In this document: positions 34,934-42,991 of the stretch, piece by piece
Numbering within the stretch: the stretch's first letter is position 1
Layout of the letters: the number at the start of each line of letters is the position of its first letter
Assembly (NCBI GenBank): GCA_030146705.1
Contig: JASLBE010000026.1
Coordinates: 1-60,114 of the forward strand
Direction of reading: 5' to 3'
Length of the DNA: 60,114 nucleotides
From: Tissierellales bacterium
GTDB taxonomy: Bacteria; Bacillota; Clostridia; Tissierellales; Tissierellaceae
The notes under the pieces: generated by a model
Database searches by the model: none
The model's input: only the letters and a program-made list of their open reading frames with translations
What the model was told of the DNA's origin: nothing
Position numbers and translations under genes: made by a program

Positions 34934-35813
34934 TTGTCTCAGCCTCCTTTTTAAGTAGAGGATAGCCTAGCTCTTTCCTATGTTCTAAGTGAGCTGCTGC
35001 TACCTTTCTTGCTAAATTCCTAACCCTACCTATATAGTGAGTTCTTTCAGAAACTGATATGGCCCCTCTAGCATCAAGTACATTAAATGTATGGGAGCAT
35101 TTTAAAACATAGTCATATCCTGGAAGGACAAGACCCTTATCTATAGTATCATTGGCTTCAGCCTCATATATTTCAAATAATTTTTTAAGCCTATCTACAT
35201 TGGCATATTCAAAACTATAGGCAGAATGTTCATATTCTCCATTTTTAAATATATCCCCGTAAGTAAACTCTTCATTCCATTTTATATCATATATATTATC
35301 TACATCCTGGATATACATAGCAATTCTTTCCAGGCCGTAAGTTAGTTCTGCAGACTCTAAATCACAAGCTATTCCTCCAACCTGTTGGAAGTAGGTGTAT
35401 TGTGTGATTTCCATCCCATCTAACCACACTTCCCAGCCTAGTCCCCAGGCTCCTAAGGTTGGTGCTTCCCAGTTGTCCTCAACAAACCTTATATCATGTT
35501 CCAAGGGATCTATTCCTATAGCCTTTAAACTATTTAAGTAAATCTCTTGTATATTTGCTGGTGATGGTTTTAATATTACCTGTAATTGGTGATGTTGGTA
35601 AACCCTGTTTGGATTTTCCCCATACCTACCATCTGCTGGCCTTCTAGAAGGCTCTATATAAACAACCTTCCAAGGTTCTGGTCCAAGCGCTCTTAAAAAA
35701 GTATGTGGGTTCATTGTTCCAGCACCTACTTCTGTATCATAGGGTTCAAGTCTTATACAACCTTGATTTCCCCAATATTCTTGTAGTTTCAGCATCATAT
35801 CCTGAAAATACAT
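34926..35813 (-). CDS. glyQ: Glycyl-tRNA synthetase alpha subunit
   Basis: About 295 residues. The alpha chain is the class II catalytic core of the heterotetrameric glycyl-tRNA synthetase. The start MYFQDMMLKLQEYWGNQGC and later GAGTMNPHTFLRALGPEPW, PSRRPADGRYGENPNR and YQHHQLQVI match the family closely. A longer frame to 35843 begins with a random extension. The ATG at 35813 has AAGGAGG six bases before it and aligns with the Bacillus N-terminus, so it is used. A perfect TTGACA promoter lies at 35907-35935 and a hairpin with T-run at 35841-35868 sits in the short leader. Confidence 0.97.
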   Translation of the reverse strand: MYFQDMMLKLQEYWGNQGCIRLEPYDTEVGAGTMNPHTFLRALGPEPWKVVYIEPSRRPADGRYGENPNRVYQHHQLQVILKPSPANIQEIYLNSLKAIGIDPLEHDIRFVEDNWEAPTLGAWGLGWEVWLDGMEITQYTYFQQVGGIACDLESAELTYGLERIAMYIQDVDNIYDIKWNEEFTYGDIFKNGEYEHSAYSFEYANVDRLKKLFEIYEAEANDTIDKGLVLPGYDYVLKCSHTFNVLDARGAISVSERTHYIGRVRNLARKVAAAHLEHRKELGYPLLKKEAETNE

Positions 35814-35840
35814 ATAATCCCTCCTTATAAGTCTGTCATA

Positions 35841-35868
35841 CAAAAAGCCACTTCCTATTTGGAAGGGC
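35841..35868 (-). promoter_or_regulatory. Terminator-like hairpin in the glyQ leader (attenuator candidate)
   Basis: Minus strand GCCCTTCC, a loop and GGAAG-T-GGC form an eight-bp stem with one bulge, followed by TTTTTG. It lies between the promoter (35907-35935) and the glyQ ribosome site, about 30-40 bases after the expected transcription start. No T-box sequence (AGGGTGGNACCGCG type) is present, so the control mechanism, if any, is unknown. Confidence 0.5.
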
Positions 35869-35906
35869 CCTATATTAATCTATGACATCAAAATATCCTT
35901 TTACCT

Positions 35907-35935
35907 AATTTATCAAAGATATATTTAATTGTCAA
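35907..35935 (-). promoter_or_regulatory. Promoter of glyQ-glyS
   Basis: Perfect TTGACA (35930-35935), 17-base spacer, TAAATT (35907-35912). Confidence 0.82.
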
Positions 35936-35974
35936 ACCCTATAACTCTTAATATATCAATGACTTAAGGCATTT

Positions 35975-36715
35975 TTAAATTATAGTTTCTAAAAATACTA
36001 GGGAGTTAAACTTCTTCCTCTCTATACTATAAAGAATATAATCAACCATTAGACTATGTCCATTATAAAAGTCTTCCCTACTACCTTCTATCTTTTTTAA
36101 TTCTTCTAAAGAAGAATATAAAGCCTTATATATTATAACATATATTTCTTCATTTATGAGGATAGAATCCCTATCTAGGCTAAAACAATTTTCACAAACC
36201 AAGCCCCCATTTTCAAGGCTAAATTTAATCCTCTTAAATTTACTTGACCCACAATTAAGGCAAGTTTCTAAGTGTGGCCTATAGCCTAAAAAAGAAATAA
36301 ACTTTAATTCGTATCCTAAAATTAGTTTTATATATTCTTCCTTAGTTTCGCTTAGGACCTCCAAGCCCTTCTTTAGAAGCCTATATAAGGTTTCATTTTC
36401 CTGTTCTAAGGGAACAGACTTTTCCATAAGTTCAAGCAAATAATAGCCATAAATAACCCTTTCAAAGTCTTCTCTTATATCATAAAAAGAGTTTATTAAA
36501 TCAGCATCTAAAATATAATAAAAATTCTTCCCTCTCCTAAGCTGAAATTCATTTAAGGAGAAAACTTGAGTATTGGCTATATATTTAGACTTAGGATTAT
36601 AAGCCCCCTTCACCATAACAGAAATTTTACCTAGCTTTTCTGTATATATACTAAGAATTTTACTTGTTTCGCCATATTTAATTTCCTTTAAAACAATTCC
36701 TTCTGTCTTTATCAT
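35975..36715 (-). CDS. recO: DNA repair protein RecO
   Basis: 246 residues. RecO helps RecA load on SSB-coated DNA in recombinational repair. The N-terminal OB-fold (EGIVLKEIKYGETSKILSIYTEKLGKI, split here as KEIKYGETSK) and VKGAYNPKS are typical. Leu-rich helices precede a C-terminal zinc site with two C-x2-C pairs (CLNCGSS; CENC). GGGGATAAG precedes the ATG. It follows era by 11 bases and is probably in the same transcript; era-recO order is conserved in Firmicutes. It is not in the glyQ transcript unless read through. Confidence 0.94.
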   Translation of the reverse strand: MIKTEGIVLKEIKYGETSKILSIYTEKLGKISVMVKGAYNPKSKYIANTQVFSLNEFQLRRGKNFYYILDADLINSFYDIREDFERVIYGYYLLELMEKSVPLEQENETLYRLLKKGLEVLSETKEEYIKLILGYELKFISFLGYRPHLETCLNCGSSKFKRIKFSLENGGLVCENCFSLDRDSILINEEIYVIIYKALYSSLEELKKIEGSREDFYNGHSLMVDYILYSIERKKFNSLVFLETII

Positions 36716-36726
36716 CTTATCCCCAT

Positions 36727-37611
36727 TTATTTATATCCAAAGTACTTAACTTTTCCTTCCTTTTCTCTCCAATTCTTCTCAACCTTAACCCATAGCTGTA
36801 GGTTGACCTTAGTGTCTAGCAAGTTTTCTATATCTTCTCTTGCAGCCTGGCCAATTTTTTTAAGCATCTTGCCACCCTTGCCAATTACCATCCCCTTGTG
36901 GGATTCTTTTTCACAATAAATATTGGCATCTACATCTACCAGGGCCTTCTTATCCCTCTTCCTCATTTTTTCAACCGATACATATATTCCGTGAGGCAGT
37001 TCTTCATCTAAAAACAATAGGGCCTTTTCCCTAATAATTTCTGATACTATAAACCTTTCCGGTTGGTCTGTTATCATATCATCCGGAAAATACTGCGGTC
37101 CTTCTGGTAGGATATATTTTATGGCTTCAATATACTTATCTATATTTTCATCATTTAAGGCAGATATTGGAATAATTGCCTTAAATAAGTCCATTTTTTC
37201 AAATTTTTCTACTAGACTAGCCAAGTCCCCCTTAGAAAGTTGATCTATTTTATTAATAACTAAAATTATAGGTGTAGAGATTTTTTTTAAAGTCTTTAAA
37301 ATCTCACTATCCATAGCACCAATTTGCATACTTTCATCTACCATATAAGTCACAACATCTACTTCTTCCAAGGTGTTTTTAGATACTTTTAGCATATATT
37401 CACCTAGGGCATTTTTAGGATTTTGCATACCCGGTGTATCTAAAAATACTATTTGGGAATCATCCTCTGTATATACTAGCTGTATTTGGTTTCTTGTTGT
37501 TTGTGGCTTATTGGATATAATTGAAAGTTTTTCTCCAATAACCTTATTTAAAAGCGTTGACTTACCTACATTCGGCCTACCTACTACTGTTACAAATCCT
37601 GATTTATACAT
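36727..37611 (-). CDS. era: GTPase Era
   Basis: 294 residues, full length. Era binds 16S rRNA 3' end and assists 30S subunit maturation at the membrane. Motifs: G1 GRPNVGKST, G2-region PQTTRNQIQ, G3 DTPGM, G4 NKID. The C-terminal KH domain is present (HKGMVIGKGGKMLKKIG). It overlaps cdd by 8 bases, an arrangement seen across Firmicutes (cdd-era-recO). Confidence 0.97.
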   Translation of the reverse strand: MYKSGFVTVVGRPNVGKSTLLNKVIGEKLSIISNKPQTTRNQIQLVYTEDDSQIVFLDTPGMQNPKNALGEYMLKVSKNTLEEVDVVTYMVDESMQIGAMDSEILKTLKKISTPIILVINKIDQLSKGDLASLVEKFEKMDLFKAIIPISALNDENIDKYIEAIKYILPEGPQYFPDDMITDQPERFIVSEIIREKALLFLDEELPHGIYVSVEKMRKRDKKALVDVDANIYCEKESHKGMVIGKGGKMLKKIGQAAREDIENLLDTKVNLQLWVKVEKNWREKEGKVKYFGYK

Positions 37612-38005
37612 CTACTTCCTCCTTATTTAAATCATCTGGTCCAAAACTATATGGAAGTATTTCATCCATTGTAAATATTTTATAATCATCTACAGAATTG
37701 GCTATGATTATTTCTGCATTTTTTCCAAATTCCCTAATTACCTGCCTACAAACCCCGCAAGGAAAGGTATCTATATTGTCCCCTACAACTGCTATTTTAT
37801 CTATTTTTCTATGGCCTTCTGAAATAGCCTTAAATATGGCTGTCCTCTCTGCACATATAGTTGGCGAATAAGAAGCAACTTCTATATTACATCCTGTATA
37901 TATCTTCCCTCCTGCCAAGACAGCCGCCCCAACATTAAAGTTAGAATACGGTGTATAGGCCATTTCTTTCCCTTCCAGGGCTTTTTTTATAAGTTCTTCT
38001 ATCAT
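37604..38005 (-). CDS. cdd: Cytidine deaminase
   Basis: About 133 residues, tetrameric-type cytidine deaminase of pyrimidine salvage (cytidine and deoxycytidine to uridine and deoxyuridine). The zinc site is clear: TGCNIEVASY, TICAERTAIFKA (Cys and catalytic Glu) and PCGVCRQV (two Cys). YTPYSNFNVGAA is the substrate-binding start. An upstream ATG at 38026 encodes the AGGAGG ribosome site inside its frame; the ATG at 38005 is six bases after it and is preferred. Overlap with era suggests coupling. Confidence 0.95.
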   Translation of the reverse strand: MIEELIKKALEGKEMAYTPYSNFNVGAAVLAGGKIYTGCNIEVASYSPTICAERTAIFKAISEGHRKIDKIAVVGDNIDTFPCGVCRQVIREFGKNAEIIIANSVDDYKIFTMDEILPYSFGPDDLNKEEVDV

Positions 38006-38015
38006 TTTCTTCCTC

Positions 38016-38720
38016 CTAGTTTCCAAGCTTATATATTAAAACTCCAACTACCATTCCAAGTAAGGCCCCCATAACAACCTCAAAAACACTATGTATCTTG
38101 CCTTCTATCCTACTTTCTCCTACTAGGGCTGCCATAAAAAAAGACAGGGTTCCAACTAGGGCATCTTCTGACATACAAGCTAATAAGGTCGCTAGGCAAA
38201 AAGATACAGCAGCATGTCCACTAACTGTTCCTCCTTGAAAGTGGGTTCCCCTCCCCCTATAAAATAAAGATTTTAAGCCTATTGTTAATATCACAACAAC
38301 TAGTAGGGCTATAAAGGTTAAGTGTATAGGGGAAGCCTTAATCCTGACTATAATAATATTACTCAGGGTATTTATCCTCCCAAAAAACAAAACATAGCCA
38401 ACTACTAGTGAATTTATTGCAGCTATTAAAACTGCTCCAGCAGAGATATCCTTGGCTAACTTGGCCAAGGGATGGTACTTGTCAGTAACTAAATCAACCA
38501 CAGTTTCTATAGCTGTATTGAACATCTCTGCTATAAATACTAGGGATATTGAAAATAGTAGGACTAAAAACTCTACTTTATCAAAGTCAAAAAAAAGACT
38601 TAAAAAAACTACAAATAAGGCTATAAAGTAATGAATCTTCATATTTTTTTCTGTTTTAATAGCAGATAGAATCCCTGTTACTGCATAGTTAAAACTTTCA
38701 ATAATATTCCTATTTTTCAT
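38016..38720 (-). CDS. Diacylglycerol/undecaprenol kinase fused to a PAP2 phosphatase
   Basis: 234 residues in one frame. Residues ~1-115 are a DgkA-type integral membrane kinase (NYAVTGILSAIKTEKN; AEMFNTAIETVVDLVTD; KLAKDISAGAVLIAA). In Gram-positive bacteria this family phosphorylates undecaprenol. Residues ~120-234 are a PAP2-type phosphatase with KSLFYRGRGTH (K-x6-R), GTVSGHAAVSF and SRIEGKIHSVFEV; in the last motif the usual final Asp is Glu. The two halves would catalyse opposite reactions on a lipid head group. The gene lies between ybeY and cdd, a position normally held by dgkA alone. GGTGG precedes the ATG. Confidence 0.88.
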   Translation of the reverse strand: MKNRNIIESFNYAVTGILSAIKTEKNMKIHYFIALFVVFLSLFFDFDKVEFLVLLFSISLVFIAEMFNTAIETVVDLVTDKYHPLAKLAKDISAGAVLIAAINSLVVGYVLFFGRINTLSNIIIVRIKASPIHLTFIALLVVVILTIGLKSLFYRGRGTHFQGGTVSGHAAVSFCLATLLACMSEDALVGTLSFFMAALVGESRIEGKIHSVFEVVMGALLGMVVGVLIYKLGN

Positions 38721-38728
38721 ATTTCCAC

Positions 38729-39193
38729 CTATTTAAATATTTTTAGCCTCTTCATTATTTCCTTCTCTTTAGGCCTCATAACTTCCTTATCTTCTATTTC
38801 TATATGGTCATAGCCTAAAAGGTGTAACATACTGTGAACTGTCAGGTATACTAGTTCTCTTTGAAGACTATGGCCATAGTCTTCTGCTTGTTCCATAGCC
38901 CTCTCTACTGATATAACTATGTCCCCTAAAATTCTAGGAGTTATTTCAAAGTCTATTTCAAATTCATCTATACTAGGAAATGACAAGACATCTGTTGGCT
39001 TGTCTATATTTCTAAATTCCCTATTTAGCCTTTGAATTTCATCATTGTCTACAAAGGAAATACTAACCTCTACGTCTAAGTCCTGGGCTTCAAAGTTTAA
39101 AACTTCAGTTACTGCCCTTTGAATTTCACCTACTAGGTCTTGGCCTATCTTGACCTCTTGCCTATTATCTATTAAAATTTTTGGTTTTTCCAT
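38729..39193 (-). CDS. ybeY: Endoribonuclease YbeY (rRNA maturation)
   Basis: About 154 residues. YbeY is a zinc-dependent RNase involved in 16S rRNA 3' processing and ribosome quality control. The metal signature HSMLHLLGYDH carries the three histidines; upstream NREFRNIDKPTDVLSFP and GDIVISVERA match the family. The ATG at 39193 has GAAGGT upstream; earlier ATGs (39214, 39205) give an extension without a suitable site. It overlaps the phoH-like gene by 29 bases, as expected for the phoH-ybeY pair. Confidence 0.95.
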   Translation of the reverse strand: MEKPKILIDNRQEVKIGQDLVGEIQRAVTEVLNFEAQDLDVEVSISFVDNDEIQRLNREFRNIDKPTDVLSFPSIDEFEIDFEITPRILGDIVISVERAMEQAEDYGHSLQRELVYLTVHSMLHLLGYDHIEIEDKEVMRPKEKEIMKRLKIFK

Positions 39194-40148
39194 TTTTACC
39201 TTCATACCTTTCATATGCTTCTATTATCTTTTGAACTATATGGTGCCTAACTACATCCTGCTTAGTTAGGTATATAAAATCTATCCCCTTAACTCCTGTT
39301 AGGATTTTACCAATATTTTTAAGGCCTGAATTTGAGCCCTTTAAATCAACCTGGCTTACATCGCCTGTAACTATTAGCTTAGAATTATAGCCTATCCTAG
39401 TTAAGATCATTTTCATTTGCTCATTGGTTGTGTTTTGGGCCTCATCTAAAACTATATAGGCTGAATCTAGGGTTCTTCCTCTCATATAAGCAAGAGGAGC
39501 AATTTCTATAAGCCCTCTTGCCATATATTTTTTAAAGGAATCTACTCCTAATATATCAAAAAGGGCATCATATATTGGCCTTAGGTATGGGTCAACTTTT
39601 TCTTGGAGGTCTCCTGGTAAAAAACCTAACTTCTCTCCAGCTTCAACAGCAGGTCTTGTTAAGATTATCCTGCTGACTTCTTTATTTTTCAAGGCATTTG
39701 CAGCCATAGCTACTGCTAAATAAGTTTTTCCAGTACCTGCAGGCCCTATGCCAAAAACAACATAGTTTTTTCTAATTGCCTCAATATACCTTCTTTGCCC
39801 AAAAGTTTTAGGCCTTATTTCCCTTCCCTTAGCATTTTTGCAAATTGAATAGTTTAGGAAGTCCTTCATATCTATATTAGAGTTACTTATTAGTAGGTCT
39901 ATGCTATACCTTATGTCTTGGCTATCAAGGATCTTCTTCTTATTTATAATATCTTCTAAGCTAAAAATCAACTTTTCCCCTAGGTCAACAAGCTCCTTTT
40001 CACCAACCAATTTCAAGGTATTGTCCTGAAGTTCTATGCTAATATCTAGTTCATCTCTTATTATCCCTATATTCCTATCAAAATCTCCATATAACTCTCT
40101 AATTACTAGGTCATCTAAGTTCTCAATATATCTTTCTACTATGCCCAA
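39165..40148 (-). CDS. PhoH-like ATPase (PhoL/YbeZ type)
   Basis: About 327 residues. A KH-like N-terminal region (ISIELQDNTLKLVGEKELV) precedes the PhoH ATPase core: GPAGTGKTYLAVAMA, IILTRPAVEAGEKLGFLPGDL, RGRTLDSAYIVLDEAQNTT, VTGDVSQVDL. It works with YbeY in RNA metabolism in other bacteria. The frame extends to a GTG at 40199 inside the preceding gene, but the AGGAGG site at ~40154-40160 places the start at the TTG at 40148, six bases downstream. It overlaps ybeY and sits after the unknown 146-residue protein. Confidence 0.94.
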   Translation of the reverse strand: MGIVERYIENLDDLVIRELYGDFDRNIGIIRDELDISIELQDNTLKLVGEKELVDLGEKLIFSLEDIINKKKILDSQDIRYSIDLLISNSNIDMKDFLNYSICKNAKGREIRPKTFGQRRYIEAIRKNYVVFGIGPAGTGKTYLAVAMAANALKNKEVSRIILTRPAVEAGEKLGFLPGDLQEKVDPYLRPIYDALFDILGVDSFKKYMARGLIEIAPLAYMRGRTLDSAYIVLDEAQNTTNEQMKMILTRIGYNSKLIVTGDVSQVDLKGSNSGLKNIGKILTGVKGIDFIYLTKQDVVRHHIVQKIIEAYERYEGKNGKTKNFNR

Positions 40149-40161
40149 ACTATTCCTCCTA

Positions 40162-40602
40162 TTATCTTTTTCTTTTCTTTCTTTTGGCAACTGGCTCACT
40201 TAAGATTTCAGAAAAAATTAATCCATTTACTATTTCCTTTTTCATATAGTCCCTACTTATGTTTGTAGCAAGCCTTGTTTTTTCATCTTCTAACCTTATT
40301 CTCTCTTCCTCGGCCCTTCTTTTAAGCTGCCTCTTAGCCTCATCTTCCTTCCTAAGCTTCCTATTTATTTCATCTTTTTTCTTTATTTCACTAAGCTTAT
40401 CCTCTACTTCTTCATTGACCTGGTTAGTCTCATTAAATACTCCAGATAAAAATATATCTAAGTTTTCTTTCCAGCTAGGCTTTTCTTCTCTAGGTCCAGG
40501 CCTATTTTTTTCAGTCTTATCTAAATCTTTTTTCCTTGTTTTATCGGACCTATCCCTACTAAAGAGAAATACAATAAATATTATAAATAATATTCTAAAC
40601 AC
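40162..40602 (-). CDS. Membrane-anchored coiled-coil protein of unknown function in the FloA-PhoH operon
   Basis: 146 residues. Residues ~3-14 form a short hydrophobic segment (RILFIIFIVFLF), probably an N-terminal membrane anchor. The rest is strongly charged: a basic Pro-containing linker, then a helical stretch (~65-115) with many Lys, Glu and Arg and a heptad-like pattern (EDKLSEIKKKDEINRKLRKE; KRRAEEERIRLEDEK). It ends in a very basic tail (AKRKKRKR). I do not recognise a family. The start is GTG with AAGGTGG upstream. It lies 14 bases after floA and just before phoH. In Bacillus that position holds yqfB/yqfC/yqfD, which are absent here. Confidence 0.75.
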   Translation of the reverse strand: MFRILFIIFIVFLFSRDRSDKTRKKDLDKTEKNRPGPREEKPSWKENLDIFLSGVFNETNQVNEEVEDKLSEIKKKDEINRKLRKEDEAKRQLKRRAEEERIRLEDEKTRLATNISRDYMKKEIVNGLIFSEILSEPVAKRKKRKR

Positions 40603-40616
40603 TAGGAACCACCTTC

Positions 40617-41582
40617 CTAATCTTCCTTATCTTCTGTTATACCTGAGATGGATTCTCTCATATCTGTATCTGCTAAGACATTTTTCATTTCATAATAATC
40701 CATAACTCCAATATTTCCATCTCTTAAAGCTTGGGCTAGGGCCAATGGCACCTCAGATTCTGCCTCTACAACCTTGGCCTTCATTGATTGAACTTCTGCC
40801 TTCATTTCCTGTTCCTTAGCAACAGCCATAGCCCTTCTTTCTTCAGCCTTGGCCTCTGCTATTTTTTTATCTGCATCAGCCTGGTCCATTTGTAGCTTGG
40901 CTCCAATATTTCTTCCTACATCAACATCAGCTATATCAATAGATAAGATTTCAAAAGCTGTACCTGAATCTAAGCCCCTAGATAGGACTGTTGAAGATAT
41001 GGAGTCTGGATTTTCCAAAACATCTTCGTGGCTAGTAGAACTACCTATTGTAGTTACAATACCCTCTCCTACCCTGGCAATAATAGTTTCTTCTCCAGCT
41101 CCACCTACTAACCTATCTATATTTGCCCTAACTGTTACCTTGGCCTTGGCTATAACTTCTATACCATTTTTTGCAACAGCTGCTATTTCTGGTGTTTCTA
41201 TTACCTTAGGATTTACGGAAAATTGTACAGCCTCTAAAACATTCCTCCCTGCTAAATCAATAGCTGCTGCCCTTTCAAACTCAAGGTCTATGTTGGCTCT
41301 TTGGGCTGCTATTAAGGCATCTATTAGCATATTAATATTTCCACCAGCCAAATAATGGGCCTCTAACTCATCAACTTCTACATCTAGACCAGCCTTAGTT
41401 GCCTTAATCATAGGCCTTATAATCCTAGATGGTGAAACCCTTCTTAACTTCATTCCCACTAGGGTAGATAGTTTAATTTTTACTCCTGAAAAATATGCTG
41501 TAACCCATAATCCTACTGGTATAAAACTAAAAAATAAAACTAGTAGAATAATTATTACTGGCATTATAAACATTAATTCCAT
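40617..41582 (-). CDS. floA: Flotillin-like protein FloA
   Basis: 321 residues. FloA scaffolds functional membrane microdomains. An N-terminal hydrophobic hairpin (VIIILLVLFFSFIPVGLWVTAYFSG) anchors it. The SPFH/PHB-like region has LVGMKLRRVSPSRII, AHYLAGGNINMLIDALIAAQ and EVIAKAKVTVRANIDRLVGG; a Glu/Ala-rich coiled coil follows (KIAEAKAEERRAMAVAKEQEMKAEVQS). GGAG precedes the ATG. It is two bases after the NfeD gene; nfeD-floA is the standard pairing, supporting a microdomain role. Confidence 0.95.
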   Translation of the reverse strand: MELMFIMPVIIILLVLFFSFIPVGLWVTAYFSGVKIKLSTLVGMKLRRVSPSRIIRPMIKATKAGLDVEVDELEAHYLAGGNINMLIDALIAAQRANIDLEFERAAAIDLAGRNVLEAVQFSVNPKVIETPEIAAVAKNGIEVIAKAKVTVRANIDRLVGGAGEETIIARVGEGIVTTIGSSTSHEDVLENPDSISSTVLSRGLDSGTAFEILSIDIADVDVGRNIGAKLQMDQADADKKIAEAKAEERRAMAVAKEQEMKAEVQSMKAKVVEAESEVPLALAQALRDGNIGVMDYYEMKNVLADTDMRESISGITEDKED

Positions 41583-41583
41583 A

Positions 41584-42063
41584 CTACACTCTCCTAACTG
41601 TTATTTTGAACCCATCAACCTTAACCACAACAACTTTTTCACCCCGCTTGATAAATTCTCCACTTGTTATTGCATCTAACCTTTCCCCTCCTATTTCTAT
41701 AAAACCTGATGGTCTAAGGTCAGTTAAGGCTATAGCCTCTTGGCCTAAATACTCTTTTTTTTCATCATTAGACACATATCCCTTTTCCTTGTCTAGCTTA
41801 TTGTTTAAAACTATCCTAGATAAGCTTCCACTTTCCTTCATAAAATAGGCTATTATAAATCCTAGTCCCAAAGAAATAAGTCCCGCTATTAGTAGGTAAA
41901 GTCCCAGTAGCCAGTAGCTATCAACAAACGAATTTATAGCTATAGTCAACAATATTATACCACTAATTCCAGGAAGCCCAAACCCAGGAATTAGGACTTC
42001 TGCAATTATTAGTAACATTCCTGCAATTAAGACTATAAATGCTAAAACTTTTCCATATACCAC
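41584..42063 (-). CDS. NfeD-family membrane protein (short form)
   Basis: 159 residues. Three to four membrane segments fill the first ~80 residues (KVLAFIVLIAGMLLIIAEVLIPGFGLPG, then GLISLGLGFIIAYF), and the C-terminal ~50 residues form an OB-fold (GQEAIALTDLRPSGFIEIGGERLDAITSG). This is the truncated NfeD type without the serine protease domain, usually encoded next to a flotillin. It probably works with FloA in membrane organisation. The start is a GTG with AAGGAGG upstream (spacing about 9). Confidence 0.9.
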   Translation of the reverse strand: MVYGKVLAFIVLIAGMLLIIAEVLIPGFGLPGISGIILLTIAINSFVDSYWLLGLYLLIAGLISLGLGFIIAYFMKESGSLSRIVLNNKLDKEKGYVSNDEKKEYLGQEAIALTDLRPSGFIEIGGERLDAITSGEFIKRGEKVVVVKVDGFKITVRRV

Positions 42064-42170
42064 CTGAGTAACCTCCTTTTGTTAAACCTGTCTTATGATA
42101 TTTATACCCCTCTTAATATAGCTTATACAAAATATGTAAATTATAAGTATTTTCATATAATTTTGAATAA

Positions 42171-42200
42171 AATAATAAGTAACCTGAAAACAGGTTACTT
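42171..42200 (-). terminator. Rho-independent terminator after yqeY
   Basis: Ten-bp perfect stem (AAGTAACCTG and complement, AAAA loop) with a T-rich follow-on on the minus strand (ATTATTTTATT); 7 bases past the stop at 42207. Confidence 0.82.
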
Positions 42201-42206
42201 AATCTA

Positions 42207-42650
42207 TTAATTAAAATAATCTTTAACTATTTTATTAACCATAGACCCATCTGCACGCCCTTTAATCTTTGGCATTACAGAGCCCATGATTTTACCCATG
42301 TCCTTCATAGACCCAGCCTTAACTTCTTCAATAGCCCCAATGACTATTTTCTTAAGTTCTTCTTCTGTCAGTTGTTCTGGTAAGTATTTAAGTAATACTT
42401 CTATTTCCTTCTCACTAGATTCAACCAAGTCTAATCTATCACCTTTTTTAAACTCCTCTATAGAGTGGCGTCTTTCTTTTAATTCTTTATTAATTATGGT
42501 AAGTATCTCATCTTCTGTTAGTTCTTTTTTGTTGTCTACTTCCTCTTGTTTTATAGCTGCTCTTACCATTGTAATAGTATTCTTCCTAATAGTATCTTTG
42601 TTTTTCATGGAATCCTTTAAATCTTCCATTAGGATTTTTTTAAGGGACAT
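42207..42650 (-). CDS. GatB/YqeY domain protein
   Basis: 147 residues of the YqeY family, an all-helical protein with a GatB C-terminal-like domain. Recognisable parts are LKDSMKNKDTIRKNTITMVRAAIKQEE, IEEFKKGDRLDLVE and YLPEQLTEEELKKIV, plus the terminal MGKIMGSVMPKIKGRADGSMVNKIVK. The GatB-like domain is usually tied to tRNA-dependent amidation, but the free-standing YqeY has no proven role. It follows rpsU directly, and this rpsU-yqeY pair is common across Firmicutes, so a link to translation is likely. Confidence 0.93.
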   Translation of the reverse strand: MSLKKILMEDLKDSMKNKDTIRKNTITMVRAAIKQEEVDNKKELTEDEILTIINKELKERRHSIEEFKKGDRLDLVESSEKEIEVLLKYLPEQLTEEELKKIVIGAIEEVKAGSMKDMGKIMGSVMPKIKGRADGSMVNKIVKDYFN

Positions 42651-42696
42651 AAATTCACCTTCTCACATAATAAAACTATTATATTCTTACTATTAT

Positions 42697-42885
42697 TTAT
42701 CTTTTCTTAGCTCTATGAGCACGTCTTCTAGCTTCTTCAGATTTTCTTTTTTTCTTTACGCTAGGTTTTTCATAATGTTTTCTTTTTCTAGCTTCGCCTA
42801 TAATTCCAGCACGTGAACATTGTCTTCTAAATCTTTTTAACGCATTGTCTAATGACTCGTTATCGCCTACTTTTATTTCTGACAT
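42697..42885 (-). CDS. rpsU: 30S ribosomal protein S21
   Basis: 62 residues, full length for bacterial S21 (bS21). The sequence shows VGDNESLDNALKRFRRQCSRAGI, then the basic tail RKRKHYEKPSVKKKRKSEEARRRAHR. S21 binds near the 16S 3' end and influences start-site selection. GGGGGGAAAG precedes the ATG. A promoter within 42956-42984 suggests independent transcription of rpsU-yqeY; the upstream HIT gene stops at 42992. Confidence 0.97.
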   Translation of the reverse strand: MSEIKVGDNESLDNALKRFRRQCSRAGIIGEARKRKHYEKPSVKKKRKSEEARRRAHRAKKR

Positions 42886-42955
42886 TTACTTTCCCCCCTC
42901 TCCACCACAAGAGTACTAAAATACTATTACCTACAAAAATACATATTACTAACCA

Positions 42956-42984
42956 ATTATACAATATTCCTCCAGTATTTTCAA
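42956..42984 (-). promoter_or_regulatory. Promoter of rpsU-yqeY
   Basis: TTGAAA (42979-42984), 17-base spacer, perfect TATAAT (42956-42961), about 70 bases before rpsU. Confidence 0.75.
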
Positions 42985-42991
42985 CTATTTT

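Noticed and set aside
35814..35974. T-box riboswitch upstream of glyQ
   Set aside because: The leader is only about 95 bases from the promoter and lacks the T-box consensus and specifier stem; only a hairpin with T-run is present.
42286..42816. 176-residue open frame on the plus strand
   Set aside because: It is antisense to yqeY and rpsU, with a low-complexity Ser/Phe-rich product.
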